Notes: a model not told the origin generated them from the sequence alone. Numbered from the stretch's first letter, positions 13,862 through 22,129 are shown. The stretch is DNA of 22,604 nucleotides from an uncultured Lachnospiraceae bacterium (GCA_900553305.1 USDI01000011.1:1-22604), one strand, 5' to 3'. Translations and numbers: made by a program.

Positions 13862-13890
13862 ATTATGGCATTATCTATTCAAAATGTAAA
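13862..13890 (-). promoter_or_regulatory. Sigma-A promoter of pyrR-uraA
   Basis: Minus strand: TTTACA (13890-13885), 17-base spacer, CATAAT (13867-13862). Each hexamer has five of six consensus bases and spacing is optimal. It lies just upstream of the PyrR-binding loop, as needed for attenuation. Confidence 0.78.
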
Positions 13891-13922
13891 GGAGTTTTTG
13901 TAAAATAAAGTCAAAAAACAGA

Positions 13923-13951
13923 TTCAAAAATGAACTTCCCTATGCTATAAT
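13923..13951 (+). promoter_or_regulatory. upp: Sigma-A promoter of upp with extended -10
   Basis: Plus strand: TTCAAA (13923-13928), 17-base spacer, TATAAT (13946-13951), with TG at 13943-13944 forming an extended -10 (TGCTATAAT). It lies 40 bases before the upp ATG. It diverges from the pyrR promoter, with about 30 bases between the -35 boxes. No attenuator was seen on this side. Confidence 0.78.
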
Positions 13952-13990
13952 GGCAATAGTTAAAATATTACGAAAAGAGAGGGATTAGAA

Positions 13991-14629
13991 ATGTCAGATA
14001 TGCAAAACGTATTTATACTGGATCATCCATTAATTCAGCATAAAATTTCCCGTCTGCGTGACGAGAACACCGGAACCAACGAATTCCGTAAATTAATTGA
14101 AGAGATCGCAATGCTCATGGGCTATGAAGCACTCCGCGATCTCCCGATGGAGGATGTTGAAATCAAGACTCCGATCGAAACCTGTAAGACTCCGATGATT
14201 TCCGGAAAGAAAATGGCAATCGTTCCGATTCTTCGTGCAGGACTTGGTATGGTAGGAGGTATTCTTGCATTAGTTCCCTCTGCCAAGGTCGGACACATCG
14301 GCTTATACCGTGATCCCGAAACCCACGAACCGCATGAATATTACTGCAAGCTCCCTGAACCCATCGATCAGAGAACCATCGTTGTCTTAGATCCGATGCT
14401 TGCAACCGGCGGATCCGGTTCCGAAGCGGTTGATTTCATTAAGCAGCACGGTGGCAGGAACATTAAGTTCATGTGTATTATTGCTGCTCCGGAGGGATTA
14501 GAGAGACTTCGTAAGGATCATCCGGATATCCAGATCTACGTTGGACATCTTGACCGCTGTCTCAACGACCATGCTTACATCTGTCCCGGTCTTGGTGATG
14601 CCGGTGACCGTATTTTCGGAACAAAGTAA
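13991..14629 (+). CDS. upp: Uracil phosphoribosyltransferase
   Basis: Converts uracil and PRPP to UMP in the cytosol, the salvage step that uses uracil brought in by UraA. The 212-residue length is typical. Visible motifs are the PIETCKT segment, VPILRAGLGMVGG, the PRPP loop VVLDPMLATGGSGSEAV (about residues 131-147) and the C-terminal uracil-binding end GLGDAGDRIFGTK. ATG at 13991 is preceded by GAGAGGG and by the promoter at 13923-13951. It is the only plus-strand gene in the window and is divergent from pyrR-uraA. It ends at a bidirectional terminator shared with the convergent hydrolase gene. Confidence 0.97.
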   Translation: MSDMQNVFILDHPLIQHKISRLRDENTGTNEFRKLIEEIAMLMGYEALRDLPMEDVEIKTPIETCKTPMISGKKMAIVPILRAGLGMVGGILALVPSAKVGHIGLYRDPETHEPHEYYCKLPEPIDQRTIVVLDPMLATGGSGSEAVDFIKQHGGRNIKFMCIIAAPEGLERLRKDHPDIQIYVGHLDRCLNDHAYICPGLGDAGDRIFGTK

Positions 14630-14686
14630 GAAACGAAAATAAGGAATAGCATTAAGGAATAGAAAAAAGAAATAGAAACAGACAAT

Positions 14687-14717
14687 CAGCCCGGTAAGTA
14701 ATTCACCTGCCGGGCTG
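14687..14717. terminator. Bidirectional terminator between upp and the hydrolase gene
   Basis: CAGCCCGG (14687-14694) pairs with CCGGGCTG (14710-14717), and the stem continues imperfectly inward. Plus-strand RNA continues into a T-rich run (TTACTTTCATTCTTATTTT). Minus-strand RNA continues into a T-rich run as well (the plus strand upstream is A-rich, 14662-14679). It sits between the convergent ends of upp and the hydrolase gene. Confidence 0.82.
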
Positions 14718-14745
14718 TTACTTTCATTCTTATTTTATTGAGAGC

Positions 14746-15672
14746 TTAATTCATGGAACTGCGGATGACCTCTAACAGTTCATCTGGCATAATCAGATGC
14801 TCCGTATCAACACCCTTTTTATACGTATCATAAACAATTCTTCGGGGATCCTTTCCATAAGGATGGGCTTTACACTCTCCTCCATAGTAAACATAAGGCT
14901 CATCATTCTGCACCTGCCCGTTGCAGATCTCCCATACCGCCTGACGCTGTGCCTCACAAAGAGAGGCATCCTCCAATCCATGACTGTGTCCGCACAGAAT
15001 ATGATCAAAATAAGGACGAAGCTTCTGAATCTTATCTAAGGACTGCAGCATCACCTTCATTTCACAACATTCCGGAAGCTGCATCCACGTCTGCTCAATC
15101 ACCGTATCTCCGCTAAAGAGAATCCGGTCCTTCCGGTCAAGTAATACGATACTTCCCGGCGTATGTCCCGGTGTTTCATATACCTCCAGTCGGATACCGC
15201 CAAGGTCAATCACCGTTCCTTCGGTGATCGGTTCAAATTCTGCCGGCTTCCGTCCGGTTTCTTTCATCATCTGTATAAATCCGTCCGCTTTAAAATATGC
15301 ATTGGCAATTCCGATATCCGCAGGATGAATATAAGCCTTGTCGAAGTAAAGATTTCCATAGGTATGATCAAAATGTCCATGGGTATTTACCAGCATGAGC
15401 GGAAGATCCGTAAGGTTCTTTACTGCTTCCTTTAAATCCTCCTGTCCATACATGGTATCAATCACAAGAGCCTTATCGGTTCCTGTAACCAGATAGCCGG
15501 TACCGTCATCGTGATCGTTTAACATCCGGATATGGTCATTGATTCTCTGTATTTTAAGTCGTTTGAATAATCTGTTCAAGGTATTCCTCTTTCTCCGTCC
15601 GTGCATCTGTTCTGTTACAAAATGCCAAACTACCTTTCTATTCATGTGTTGATTGATTAAGCACTGCTCCAT
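14746..15672 (-). CDS. Metallo-beta-lactamase-fold hydrolase
   Basis: A two-metal hydrolase of the glyoxalase II-like superfamily. In the longest form the metal ligands are H98-x-H100-x-D102-H103 (NTHGHFDH), H170 (ETPGHTPGS), D189 (FSGDT) and H229/H231 in CGHSHG. The substrate is not predictable. Conserved sequence begins near residue 39 (LKIQRINDHIRML), so the first 30 residues, which are basic and lack family features, may not be translated. The ATG at 15672 has no clear ribosome binding site, whereas a TTG at 15579 has AGAGGA five bases upstream and would give MNRLFKRLKIQ. The gene starts 14 bases after the chemoreceptor stop, so they may be co-transcribed. A consensus sigma-28 site lies antisense within it. 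Confidence 0.88.
   Translation of the reverse strand: MEQCLINQHMNRKVVWHFVTEQMHGRRKRNTLNRLFKRLKIQRINDHIRMLNDHDDGTGYLVTGTDKALVIDTMYGQEDLKEAVKNLTDLPLMLVNTHGHFDHTYGNLYFDKAYIHPADIGIANAYFKADGFIQMMKETGRKPAEFEPITEGTVIDLGGIRLEVYETPGHTPGSIVLLDRKDRILFSGDTVIEQTWMQLPECCEMKVMLQSLDKIQKLRPYFDHILCGHSHGLEDASLCEAQRQAVWEICNGQVQNDEPYVYYGGECKAHPYGKDPRRIVYDTYKKGVDTEHLIMPDELLEVIRSSMN
15291..15317 (+). promoter_or_regulatory. Consensus sigma-28 site antisense within the hydrolase gene
   Basis: Plus strand: TAAA (15291-15294), 15-base spacer, TCCGATAT (15310-15317). All specified bases of TAAA-N15-nCCGATAT match. It points against the hydrolase and toward the 3' end of the chemoreceptor gene, with no plus-strand gene downstream. 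Intragenic sigma-28 promoters are known in E. coli. Activity here is untested and the match could be chance within codons for YFKA and IGIA. Confidence 0.4.
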
Positions 15673-15686
15673 GACTTGAAAGCTGC

Positions 15687-17159
15687 TTACTCTGCAGCGT
15701 GAAGTCCCGTTGCTTTATCCGAAATATCCGAAACAATGCCGCTTACGGAATCTACCAGCTCGCTGTTGACTTCACATGCCTCGAAGGTTTCGTTGGCATG
15801 TGCCGATACCTCTTCGGTTACAGCAGAAATGGTCTGGATATTTTCTACAATATCGGAGTTGGCTGTTTCTAATTCCTTAACAATTTCCATAAGTTCACCG
15901 GTCACACTGTTGATCTTCTCTGTACCTTCGGAAATGCCGGTAAAGTTGTTCTCAACCTCCTGTGCATTCACTGCATTGGACTGGTTACTGTCGGTTACCA
16001 CCTGTGCTGCTTCCGCTACCGAAGCTAATTCCTGATGAATATGTCCGATCAGTTCGGTGATATTCACTGTTGCATCCTTTGTCTGGCTGGCCAGTCCGGA
16101 AATCTGCTGTGCCACAACTGCAAAGCCCCTGCCTGCTTCCCCGGCACGTGCAGCTTCAATACTTGCATTCAGGGCTAACATTCCGGTACTGTTTGCGATA
16201 CTGGTAATCGTTTCAATGATGGTATTCATCCGATCGGCATATTCATTTAATGTATCCATTCTGGATACCATTTCACGGTTTGCATCAATCGACTGAACCA
16301 CCTGTTCAGACAGGGTCTGCATATGTAACTGTCCTTCTTCCACCCTTTGAGCCGTATTTTTGACATTCTGATCAATTCCGGCCGTGGCATCCTTCACACG
16401 CGCAATATGTTCCTGAATTTGTTCGGTACGCTGAAGCTGCGTCTGGACAGCCTGTGCCGTTTCATTGCTCCCTTTGGAAACCTCTTCCATGGAATCGTGG
16501 ATCTTCGTCATGGAATCTGAAAGAGTCACCATTTTGCCGGATGCCTCTTCAATCTGATCCACCATACCTTCAGACGTTGCTATAATGTGATCCATCAATG
16601 TCTTATTCTTTTCCTGCTGTCCCTCTACCAGATGAAGCTTGTTATCATTGATCTTCTTAACCACCCTTGTGCTGATCTGTAAGAAAATACTACTGATAAT
16701 CATACAGGCCAGCCGGATCTCCACATCCGGCATCTGTTCGGAAGGGATTCCTGTTGTCAATGCCTTCCAGATCACCCAGGCAATATTGGCTGTAATACCA
16801 CAGAAGGCAATCGTAGATACATACCGGATATCTGAATATACCGTCAGTAAAATAAAAAACGGCAGGATATACACAAATGTACTGATGGAATTCGTTGTGA
16901 AAATAGCAAACAGATAAAACACCCCATATGTTATTGCCAGAATATGCCGGATACAGGCCGCATCCTTTTTCTTAAAATAAATGATCAGCTCCACCACAAC
17001 CGGAATAACCATAAATGCTGCTATCACCGCAAAATAAGCAGGTGTTCTGGATCCCTTTAAAAGCTCCACCAGATACGAAATAAGTAACACCGTATCCAGT
17101 ACAATGTGCCCTCCGATTGCCACTTTGTTAATGTAACCTGTTTCATTTGTTTCCATCAT
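15687..17159 (-). CDS. Methyl-accepting chemotaxis protein, membrane-embedded type
   Basis: A chemoreceptor that signals to CheA/CheW. Residues about 12-165 contain five to six hydrophobic helices with only short loops, so there is no large extracellular ligand domain. No HAMP domain is recognisable. Residues about 190-490 are the coiled-coil signalling domain, with the conserved hairpin tip ANSTGMLALNASIEAARAGE followed by GRGFAVVAQQISGLASQT (about 322-360). The C-terminus (ATGLHAAE) lacks a CheR-binding pentapeptide. AGGAGG lies 5-8 bases before the double ATG at 17159/17156. It may sense a membrane-dissolved or cytosolic cue, but that is inference. No sigma-28 box was found upstream, so its promoter is unresolved. 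The region 17160-17306 holds no gene. Confidence 0.93.
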   Translation of the reverse strand: MMETNETGYINKVAIGGHIVLDTVLLISYLVELLKGSRTPAYFAVIAAFMVIPVVVELIIYFKKKDAACIRHILAITYGVFYLFAIFTTNSISTFVYILPFFILLTVYSDIRYVSTIAFCGITANIAWVIWKALTTGIPSEQMPDVEIRLACMIISSIFLQISTRVVKKINDNKLHLVEGQQEKNKTLMDHIIATSEGMVDQIEEASGKMVTLSDSMTKIHDSMEEVSKGSNETAQAVQTQLQRTEQIQEHIARVKDATAGIDQNVKNTAQRVEEGQLHMQTLSEQVVQSIDANREMVSRMDTLNEYADRMNTIIETITSIANSTGMLALNASIEAARAGEAGRGFAVVAQQISGLASQTKDATVNITELIGHIHQELASVAEAAQVVTDSNQSNAVNAQEVENNFTGISEGTEKINSVTGELMEIVKELETANSDIVENIQTISAVTEEVSAHANETFEACEVNSELVDSVSGIVSDISDKATGLHAAE

Positions 17160-17306
17160 AAACTCCTCCTATATTACCACATTTCTTATCACTAACTATC
17201 TGGTATCTATAACTGCTTCATGCCATGTGAAATGATGTTCTATAAATATCTGCATCAACCGTCTGCTTCCACACAGCATCTCAAATCTTATCTGCAGATG
17301 TCCCAT

Positions 17307-17510
17307 CTACAAATCATCTTCTGTATAAAAAGTTCCTGTCATGGCCGCGTTAATCTCTGAAATTTCACGGATTCCATTAATATAATCCGCATAAATATCC
17401 CAAAGATCCATATCGCAGTCATTCAGTCCATCGTCATCCGGAAGCCACTGTTTGATCAATGCGATCCGTTCCTGTTTCGTGGTATCCGCAATTAAATTAC
17501 TCTTCATCAT
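17307..17510 (-). CDS. Small acidic protein of unknown function
   Basis: A 67-residue acidic cytosolic protein beginning MMKSNLIADTTKQERIALI, with WLPDDDGLNDCDMDLWD and YADYINGIREISEIN. The LIADTT...R and the DxYxxYINGxxEIxEIN pattern resemble a short Clostridia family that I recall being labelled, without good reason, as a purine biosynthesis (PurH) protein; I cannot confirm this. A longer frame from a TTG at 17552 exists, but the ATG pair at 17510/17507 has GGAGG five to eight bases upstream, so this start was used. It lies 50 bases after another small gene and downstream of the flavodiiron gene, possibly in one transcript. Function unknown. Confidence 0.7.
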   Translation of the reverse strand: MMKSNLIADTTKQERIALIKQWLPDDDGLNDCDMDLWDIYADYINGIREISEINAAMTGTFYTEDDL

Positions 17511-17560
17511 TCCTTCCTCCCATGGCATATCAAAATGAGGCTTTTCCCCCAATCAATGTA

Positions 17561-17731
17561 TCAGATCATTTCATACTGCATCCACTCATATTTGAGCCTG
17601 CTCCCTTCGCAGATCTCTGTGGGGAGCAGCGCACGTGCCACGAGCTTCAGATCCTCTGATTCGATATCGGTACGCTTCAGGTTGGCGTAATCGCCATCAA
17701 TGCTTACCACTTCATAATAAAATGTTTCCAT
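17561..17731 (-). CDS. Small beta-rich protein of unknown function
   Basis: A 56-residue protein (METFYYEVVSIDGDYANLKR ... LLPTEICEGSRLKYEWMQYEMI). The alternation of hydrophobic and polar residues and the VxxIDGDYAxL motif suggest a small beta barrel, similar in feel to DUF3006-type proteins, though I do not assign it there. There is no signal peptide or membrane segment. The frame opens at an ATG at 17755, but AAGGA abuts that codon directly. ATG 17731 has AAGGAG 12 bases away, which is long but usable. Start choice is therefore uncertain. It lies 78 bases (102 to the chosen start) after the flavodiiron gene and 50 before the next small gene. Confidence 0.6.
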   Translation of the reverse strand: METFYYEVVSIDGDYANLKRTDIESEDLKLVARALLPTEICEGSRLKYEWMQYEMI

Positions 17732-17833
17732 CGCTTTTCTGGGCTCCTTCCTCATTCCTTATTTCCCCGGAATATCACCGGTATCTTTCCTGAATTTTTC
17801 CTTTTCTCTGCACTTTGGCCGGTATCATCCTGT

Positions 17834-18988
17834 TCACTCTGCACAAAGCTCTTCTGCCAGCTTCTGAATCTGTGGCAGATCGTTCTCCCTCATGGCAGAA
17901 CGGATGGTTACCACGGTATCGCAGAAGTTCATCTCTTTCATACCTTCCAGTGCTTCCTTCATCTTCTTCGCTGCCATCGGTGCCCAGCTTCCGTTTTCCA
18001 TGAGCCCTATTTTACGCTTCTGGAAATTCTTTGCTTTCAGATGATTGAGATAGTCTTCCATCGGCAGATACATGCCGCCATCATAGGTGGCACACGCAAG
18101 CACGAGACGATCATAACGGAATGCATCGGCCACGGCCTGCGCCAGGTCACAGCGGCACAGATCCATCATATACACCTGCTGCCCTGCACGGGTAAGCTCA
18201 TCTGCCAGCGCTTCTGCTGCCTTACGGGTATTTCCATAGATCGAAGCATACGCAATGAGAACCCCCTTTTCCTCCGGACGATAGCTGCTCCAGGTATCGT
18301 ACAGACCGATATAATGTCCCAGATTTTCAGTAAGAACCGGTCCATGAAGCGGACAGATCATGGCAATATCGAGTGTTGCCGCCTTTTTCAGTAATGTCTG
18401 CACCGGTGCCCCATATTTACCGACAATATTGATAAAATATCTTCTCGCTTCATCTTCCCATGGCTCCTCGATCGCCAGACTGCCAAATTTACCAAAGCCG
18501 TCTGCGGAGAAAAGCACTTTTTCTGACTGTTCATAAGTCACCATGACCTCCGGCCAGTGTACCATCGGTGCCATGAAGAACTGTAAGGTGTGTGCTCCAA
18601 GGCTCAAGGTATCGCCCTCCTTCACGACCACCTCACGTCCTTCTACATTCAATGTGAAAAACTGCGCGATCATTGAAAAGGTCTTGGCATTTCCAACGAT
18701 CTTCATTTCAGGGTACTTCTGTGCCACCTTCTGGATATTGGCTGCGTGATCCGGCTCCATATGGGACACGATCAGATAATCCGGCGTTCTTCCGTCCAGT
18801 ATCTTTTCAAGATTATTCAGCCACTCTCCGGTTGCCCGCTGATCCACGGTATCCATAATAGCGATCTTTTCATCCAGAATTACATAGGAATTATAAGAAA
18901 CGCCATGCGGTACGTGATACTGTCCTTCAAACAAATCAATTGTTTCATCATTGGCACCTACATATTTTATGGTATCTGTAATTTTCAT
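17834..18988 (-). CDS. fprA: FprA-family A-type flavodiiron protein
   Basis: Flavodiiron proteins reduce O2 to water, or NO to N2O, and protect anaerobes from both. Residues 1-240 are a metallo-beta-lactamase-fold diiron domain with the complete ligand set H76-x-E78-x-D80-H81, H144, D163 and H215 (SHMEPDH, MVHWP, FSADG, PLHGP). Residues about 243-384 are a flavodoxin domain with the FMN phosphate loop AYASIYGNTRKAAEAL. There is no C-terminal rubredoxin or NADH oxidoreductase domain, so a separate electron donor is needed. The 384-residue length is typical. ATG at 18988 has GAGGAG about 7 bases upstream. Two small genes follow in the same direction. The 104 bases upstream hold no terminator or clear promoter that I could identify. 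Confidence 0.96.
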   Translation of the reverse strand: MKITDTIKYVGANDETIDLFEGQYHVPHGVSYNSYVILDEKIAIMDTVDQRATGEWLNNLEKILDGRTPDYLIVSHMEPDHAANIQKVAQKYPEMKIVGNAKTFSMIAQFFTLNVEGREVVVKEGDTLSLGAHTLQFFMAPMVHWPEVMVTYEQSEKVLFSADGFGKFGSLAIEEPWEDEARRYFINIVGKYGAPVQTLLKKAATLDIAMICPLHGPVLTENLGHYIGLYDTWSSYRPEEKGVLIAYASIYGNTRKAAEALADELTRAGQQVYMMDLCRCDLAQAVADAFRYDRLVLACATYDGGMYLPMEDYLNHLKAKNFQKRKIGLMENGSWAPMAAKKMKEALEGMKEMNFCDTVVTIRSAMRENDLPQIQKLAEELCAE

Positions 18989-19092
18989 CTGTCTTCTCCT
19001 CGTTTCTGCATATTTAGCAGTAATTCAACATCACAATCCGCATTGCTTCCATACTTATTCCTTCACATTGACAGCTCCATGCACAGCTGCAC

Positions 19093-20577
19093 TCATGCAT
19101 CTGAACGGGAATAAGCATTTTTCATCTGGTTACTGAGCTCATATAATACTTTGTTTAAGGTATCCGTTGCTTCCTTTTTCAGCATAGACGCCACTTCCTC
19201 ATTCGCCCTCTGTCGGATTTCCTGACGCTTCGCAGGATCGATTTCTTTTTTCAAAAGTGCATCGTACCGGTTCAGAATCTGGTGGCTCTTCGCCATCACA
19301 CTCTCCTGATAACGCTCTGCATGGAAAACCGACCTGCCATAAGAAGCATCGGTCATGGCTGCAATCATTCGGCTTGCCCAGTAGAAGTTCTCTGTTGAAG
19401 CATCTCCTGTAGTATTGCTTAAATACTCCGGAGTCTCATCCACCATCGGATAGAACGGTGCCAGTGTATTAAAGGCATTGGAAGCATACGCAATCCATTC
19501 TACTGCGCTGCAATCCTTCTCTATACCGGGACGCAGCTGCAGGACAGCTACAAAGTCATTCCGGTTGATTCCGATAGAGCGGAAGGCTCCCTTCATGGAT
19601 TTATCTCCATACGCTGCATACGGATCATACGGTGTTCCCTGAAAGTGCGAGGAAAGTACATACTTTACATCCTCAACCGTAATCTTCCTTTCCGGCACCA
19701 TGCACCACGGAATATCATCGGAAAACGGCGTGTAATCGGCATGTTCTCCATCCCACATCTTCGTATGCGGATTTAAGTACCGCTCCATAAACCAGGCTCG
19801 CGGTGTATTATACACATGATCGGAATCATCGTGCGTTCCAAAGGCATCTCTCGGATTCCACATATCATCCAGTGACACATTCAAGTGATACTGCTCCATA
19901 AATTCACGCAGGTCTGCGGAACACATGAAGTTCTTTTTCTCTGAATAAGCATCGTCAAGGTCAAAAAAATCAATGCCCAACTGGTTCGGCATGACAACAT
20001 AGGAATCATCCGGCACTCTTCTTGCCATCCAGTGATGCCCGCCGATTGTTTCCAGCCACCAGATCTCATTCACATCCTGGAATGCGATTCCATTCATCTC
20101 ATAGGTTCCGTATTTTTCGAGAAGGCTTCCAAGACGCTCCACGCCCTCGCGTGCACTGTGAATATAGGGAAGCACCAGACAGACAATATCCTCTTCCCCG
20201 ATTCCTCCAATCTGTTCTTCCCTTCCATCCTCAGCCGGGAGATATTCTACCAGCGGGTCAGCTCCCAGGACTCTGGGATTATTGGCAATGGTTTCGGTTG
20301 CTGTCATGGCAACATTTGCTTCATTCACGCCACAGGCTGCCCAGATGCCTTTTCCTTCAATCGCATTGGGCATAGCGGTGTAGCGCATAGGATTTTCCGG
20401 CAGTTCCACGGTCACGTGTGAGATCACGGACTGATATGTTCTCTTCTGTTCCTCCGGATGGATCACAACAAATTTCTTAGGCATAAAATGGCCCGAACCT
20501 GAATCGTCATTTCTGGCGATCATGGTCGAGCCATCAAAGGATGCATGTTTTCCTACTAAAATAGTTGTACAGGGCAT
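19093..20577 (-). CDS. C69-family dipeptidase
   Basis: An N-terminal nucleophile hydrolase related to Lactobacillus PepD, cleaving dipeptides in the cytosol. The start MPCTTILVGKHASFDGSTMI places the catalytic Cys at residue 3, so processing would remove only Met-Pro. ARNDDSGSGHFMPKKF and WWLETIGGHHWMARRVPDD are further family landmarks. Length is 494 residues and there is no signal peptide. ATG at 20577 has AAGGAG 8 bases upstream. A weak promoter candidate lies at about 20638-20666 (TATACT as -10, poor -35). It is transcribed alone or together with fprA, 104 bases downstream. Substrate range cannot be read from sequence. Confidence 0.94.
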   Translation of the reverse strand: MPCTTILVGKHASFDGSTMIARNDDSGSGHFMPKKFVVIHPEEQKRTYQSVISHVTVELPENPMRYTAMPNAIEGKGIWAACGVNEANVAMTATETIANNPRVLGADPLVEYLPAEDGREEQIGGIGEEDIVCLVLPYIHSAREGVERLGSLLEKYGTYEMNGIAFQDVNEIWWLETIGGHHWMARRVPDDSYVVMPNQLGIDFFDLDDAYSEKKNFMCSADLREFMEQYHLNVSLDDMWNPRDAFGTHDDSDHVYNTPRAWFMERYLNPHTKMWDGEHADYTPFSDDIPWCMVPERKITVEDVKYVLSSHFQGTPYDPYAAYGDKSMKGAFRSIGINRNDFVAVLQLRPGIEKDCSAVEWIAYASNAFNTLAPFYPMVDETPEYLSNTTGDASTENFYWASRMIAAMTDASYGRSVFHAERYQESVMAKSHQILNRYDALLKKEIDPAKRQEIRQRANEEVASMLKKEATDTLNKVLYELSNQMKNAYSRSDA

Positions 20578-20797
20578 GTTACTCTCTCCTTATTCTTACA
20601 TTGACGTACAGCTTCTGCTCCTTGCTGCACTAAGGGGAGTATACCACATTTTATGGAGTTCGTATACATTGAAAGGATAGATTCATCGTGGTGTCCGATC
20701 GCTGAAACGACCGTAATCCGGTCCTCCATACCCATATCGGTTTCTTTTAAAATATCGTAAGTGTTGTGTAAAGAGACATAAACGGCACCCGCAATTC
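20578..20797. other. Intergenic region between the MATE and dipeptidase genes
   Basis: These 220 bases hold a weak hairpin GACCG-N5-CGGTC (20709-20723), followed on the minus strand by GTTTC, that might end the MATE transcript, and a TATACT -10 candidate (20643-20638, minus). An open frame that runs out of the MATE C-terminus crosses the region on the minus strand, but it has no good start codon and no family I recognise. No RNA gene was seen. Confidence 0.4.
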
Positions 20798-22129
20798 TTA
20801 ATAATGATACCTCCTGCGATTCGTGAAAAGGAATCCCAGAGTCACAAACAATGCCATCCCCTCTGCTGCCACAACCGAAAACCAGATTCCGTCCACTCCA
20901 AACCAAAGCGGAAGAACCGAAATCACGACTATCTGGAATACCAGCGTTCTAAGGAACGAAATAACCGCCGATACCAGTCCATTGTTCAATGCTGTAAAAA
21001 AGGATGAACCCCAGACATTGATTCCCATAATCAGAAATGCCAGACTGTAAATCCGGAAACCATGAACCGTCAGCTCCAGCAGCCCGGCATCATAATTGAC
21101 GAAAATTGCCGACAATGGCCTTGCCAGTACCTCGGATGCTGCCAGAAGCACTACACCGGAAATCATCAGAAAGGTCAGACTCTTTCGGAAGAGGTTTTTC
21201 AGCTCCATATGATTTCCTGCCCCGTAATGATAACTGACAACCGGTGCACTTCCAATGGAATAGCCCATGAAAATGGCCATAAATATGATATTGATATATA
21301 AAATCACGCCATAGGCTGCTATTCCGTCTTCACCTGCCAGCTTCATCAGCTGGAAATTATACAGAATATTCACAATGGAGGACGAAAGATTGGTTACCAT
21401 CTCAGAGGAGCCATTAATGAAGACCTTCCCGATCACATCCATATGCATATGAAATTTTTTAAACTGCAGCAGACTGTCGTTCTTTCTCAAGAAATAAATA
21501 ACAGGGATCAACCCTCCGACAATCTGTCCTGCAGAGGTTGCAATGGCAGCACCGGCCAGTCCCCACTGAAAAATCACGATCAGCACATAGTCCAGAATAC
21601 CGTTTACAATTCCGGCTGCCACATTTGCCTTAAGACTTAATCCCGGCTTCTGCGCCGCCACAAAAAAACTCTGGAATGCGAACTGCAGAATAAATGCCGG
21701 CATGGATAAAAATCCGATGCGGATATAGAGCACGCAGTCCCGGATCAGCTCCTCCTGCGTGGCTCCCAGTGCCATAGTGATCGGTCTTGCCATGATAAAT
21801 CCGATCATGGAAAGCACCACCGCACCTCCAAAAAGTGCTGCTATAATCATGGTAAAGTACTCATTGGCACGCTCCCTGTTACCTTCTCCCATGGTCTTTG
21901 ACACCACAGCACTGCCTCCGGTTCCTGCCATAAAACCGATTGACGCTACTGCCATCAAGACCGGAAAGGTCAGGTTGATGGCGGCAAAGGGGGTAGTCCC
22001 CACAAAATTTGAAACAAAAAATCCATCAACAATGCTGTAAACGGATGTGCACATAATCATTAAAATGGAAGGCAGCACAAAACACAGCAATCGTTTATAG
22101 GTGAAATGATCTGATAATTGTATATTCAT
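20798..22129 (-). CDS. MATE family multidrug/toxin efflux transporter
   Basis: A 443-residue integral membrane protein with about twelve hydrophobic helices in two related halves, the MATE arrangement. Typical segments are PSILMIMCTSVYSIVDGFFV, FAAINLTFPVLMAVASIGFM, GTGGSAVVSKTMGEG and, in the second half, VVSYHYGAGNHMELK. These exporters use Na+ or H+ gradients to expel cationic drugs or metabolites; the substrate is unknown. The C-terminus is short and basic (TNRRRYHY). The start has AAGGA about 8 bases upstream. It follows a MarR-type regulator by 33 bases in the same direction, implying a regulator-exporter operon induced by the regulator's ligand. Confidence 0.95.
   Translation of the reverse strand: MNIQLSDHFTYKRLLCFVLPSILMIMCTSVYSIVDGFFVSNFVGTTPFAAINLTFPVLMAVASIGFMAGTGGSAVVSKTMGEGNRERANEYFTMIIAALFGGAVVLSMIGFIMARPITMALGATQEELIRDCVLYIRIGFLSMPAFILQFAFQSFFVAAQKPGLSLKANVAAGIVNGILDYVLIVIFQWGLAGAAIATSAGQIVGGLIPVIYFLRKNDSLLQFKKFHMHMDVIGKVFINGSSEMVTNLSSSIVNILYNFQLMKLAGEDGIAAYGVILYINIIFMAIFMGYSIGSAPVVSYHYGAGNHMELKNLFRKSLTFLMISGVVLLAASEVLARPLSAIFVNYDAGLLELTVHGFRIYSLAFLIMGINVWGSSFFTALNNGLVSAVISFLRTLVFQIVVISVLPLWFGVDGIWFSVVAAEGMALFVTLGFLFTNRRRYHY

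Noticed and set aside
17511..17552. TTG start giving an 81-residue form of the small protein
   Set aside because: The ATG pair at 17510/17507 has GGAGG at proper spacing; the extra residues would be read through that site.
17663..17690. ACCGATAT on the minus strand inside the small gene at 17561-17731
   Set aside because: The -35 position reads TTAC and no suitable gene follows closely.
20734..20760. ACCGATAT on the minus strand upstream of the dipeptidase gene
   Set aside because: The position of the -35 box reads TTAC, only two of four bases, and the gene has no motility link.
20605..20906. Minus-strand open frame overlapping the MATE 3' end and the intergenic region
   Set aside because: Largely out of frame within the MATE gene, no plausible start with ribosome binding site, and no family recognised.
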